Below are positions 63,688 through 64,000 of a DNA stretch of 64,000 bases, in pieces. The DNA is from Weissella sagaensis. GTDB taxonomy: Bacteria; Bacillota; Bacilli; Lactobacillales; Lactobacillaceae. Under the pieces are notes generated by a model. It made no database searches, was not told the origin of the DNA, and saw nothing but the letters and a program-made list of their open reading frames with translations. The translations under genes and the position numbers were made by a program. Every line of letters starts with the position of its first letter. Positions within the stretch are counted from its first letter, which is position 1. The DNA lies in contig NZ_BJDT01000003.1 in assembly GCF_005405285.1 (NCBI RefSeq), positions 1 to 64,000 on the forward strand, read 5' to 3'.

Positions 63688-64000
63688 TTAATTTAAATCA
63701 CGAAATCCAATATCTTTTCGATAATAAAAATTAGTCAAATCCAAATTGGCTAGTGTCGTATTAACAATTGTTTGTGCCTTTTTAAGTGTTAATGCATGCG
63801 CGATCAGTGTAAAAATACGACCTCCCGAGCTATATAATGTTTTATTTTTTGCAACAACGCCACCATAAAAAATATTATCCGGCAAATCAGGTAATGCAAT
63901 ATGCTGTTTAGGATTATCTGGATATCCTGGTGCAGCAACAACTGTACCTATATAATATTCTTGATTTTGCCAAATCATTTTGGGCGTTTTCCCCATAATT
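63688..64000 (-). CDS. purD: Phosphoribosylamine-glycine ligase, C-terminal part
   Basis: The frame runs in from the right edge and ends at 63688. It has VVAAPGYPDNPKQH, LPDNIFYGGVVAKNKTLYSS, GGRIFTLIAHALTLKKA and NFYYRKDIGFRDLN, the ending of PurD, second step of purine synthesis. The ATG at 63996 is internal; about 310 residues lie outside. The other pur genes would be expected further right. Confidence 0.92.
   Translation of the reverse strand, partial: IMGKTPKMIWQNQEYYIGTVVAAPGYPDNPKQHIALPDLPDNIFYGGVVAKNKTLYSSGGRIFTLIAHALTLKKAQTIVNTTLANLDLTNFYYRKDIGFRDLN

Overview
The window is chromosomal DNA of a low-GC, AT-rich Gram-positive bacterium of the lactic acid bacteria. Gene order follows the Firmicute core (mutM-coaE-dnaB-dnaI, dinG-ypmB-asnS-dnaD, recU-ponA divergent from ypsA-gpsB-rnpB-ypsC, pcrA-ligA-camS, hit-ecsA-ecsB-trmB). 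A complete lower mevalonate operon and the protein flavour suggest the Leuconostoc/Weissella branch of Lactobacillaceae. The genus is my inference; no rRNA is present to settle it.

Region 1 to 6.6 kb is accessory. After an oxidoreductase tail and a DUF1304 membrane protein lies a heavily decayed prophage: minus-strand membrane/host-interaction genes, a cI-like repressor with operators, remnants of an ImmA-like peptidase, a Cro-like protein and a KilAC antirepressor, a frameshifted SPP1-type portal gene, a short minor-head/MuF-like protein with a toxin-like C-terminus, a small overlapping gene that may be its immunity partner, and a truncated scaffold gene. Similar hairpins lie on both sides. 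A conserved 28-30 nt inverted-repeat box precedes the ribosome binding site of several minus-strand genes here.

Region 6.6 to 50 kb is mostly core: DNA repair and replication initiation, a YibE/F-like pair, an ArlRS-like two-component system, a nucleoid-associated protein, YidC, a TetR regulator, the isopentenyl diphosphate operon (mvk-mvaD-mvaK2-fni), DinG to DnaD, the cell-wall/RecU cluster with RNase P RNA, PcrA/LigA/CamS, UvrB, the HIT/Ecs cluster, TrmB and PepV. Strong hairpin terminators separate most transcription units.

Region 50 to 64 kb is metabolic and accessory: a TPP-riboswitch thiamine salvage operon, an OxlT-like transporter with a cre-like site, a TraX-like protein, a LacI-controlled alpha-glucosidase/sugar transporter locus with two well-placed operators and an inverted glucosidase remnant nearby, an IS30 transposase fragment, a type I toxin-antitoxin locus of the holin-like toxin family, a FusB-type EF-G-binding protein preceded by a leader peptide and a complete four-segment translational attenuator, a GNAT acetyltransferase, and the 3' end of purD running off the window.
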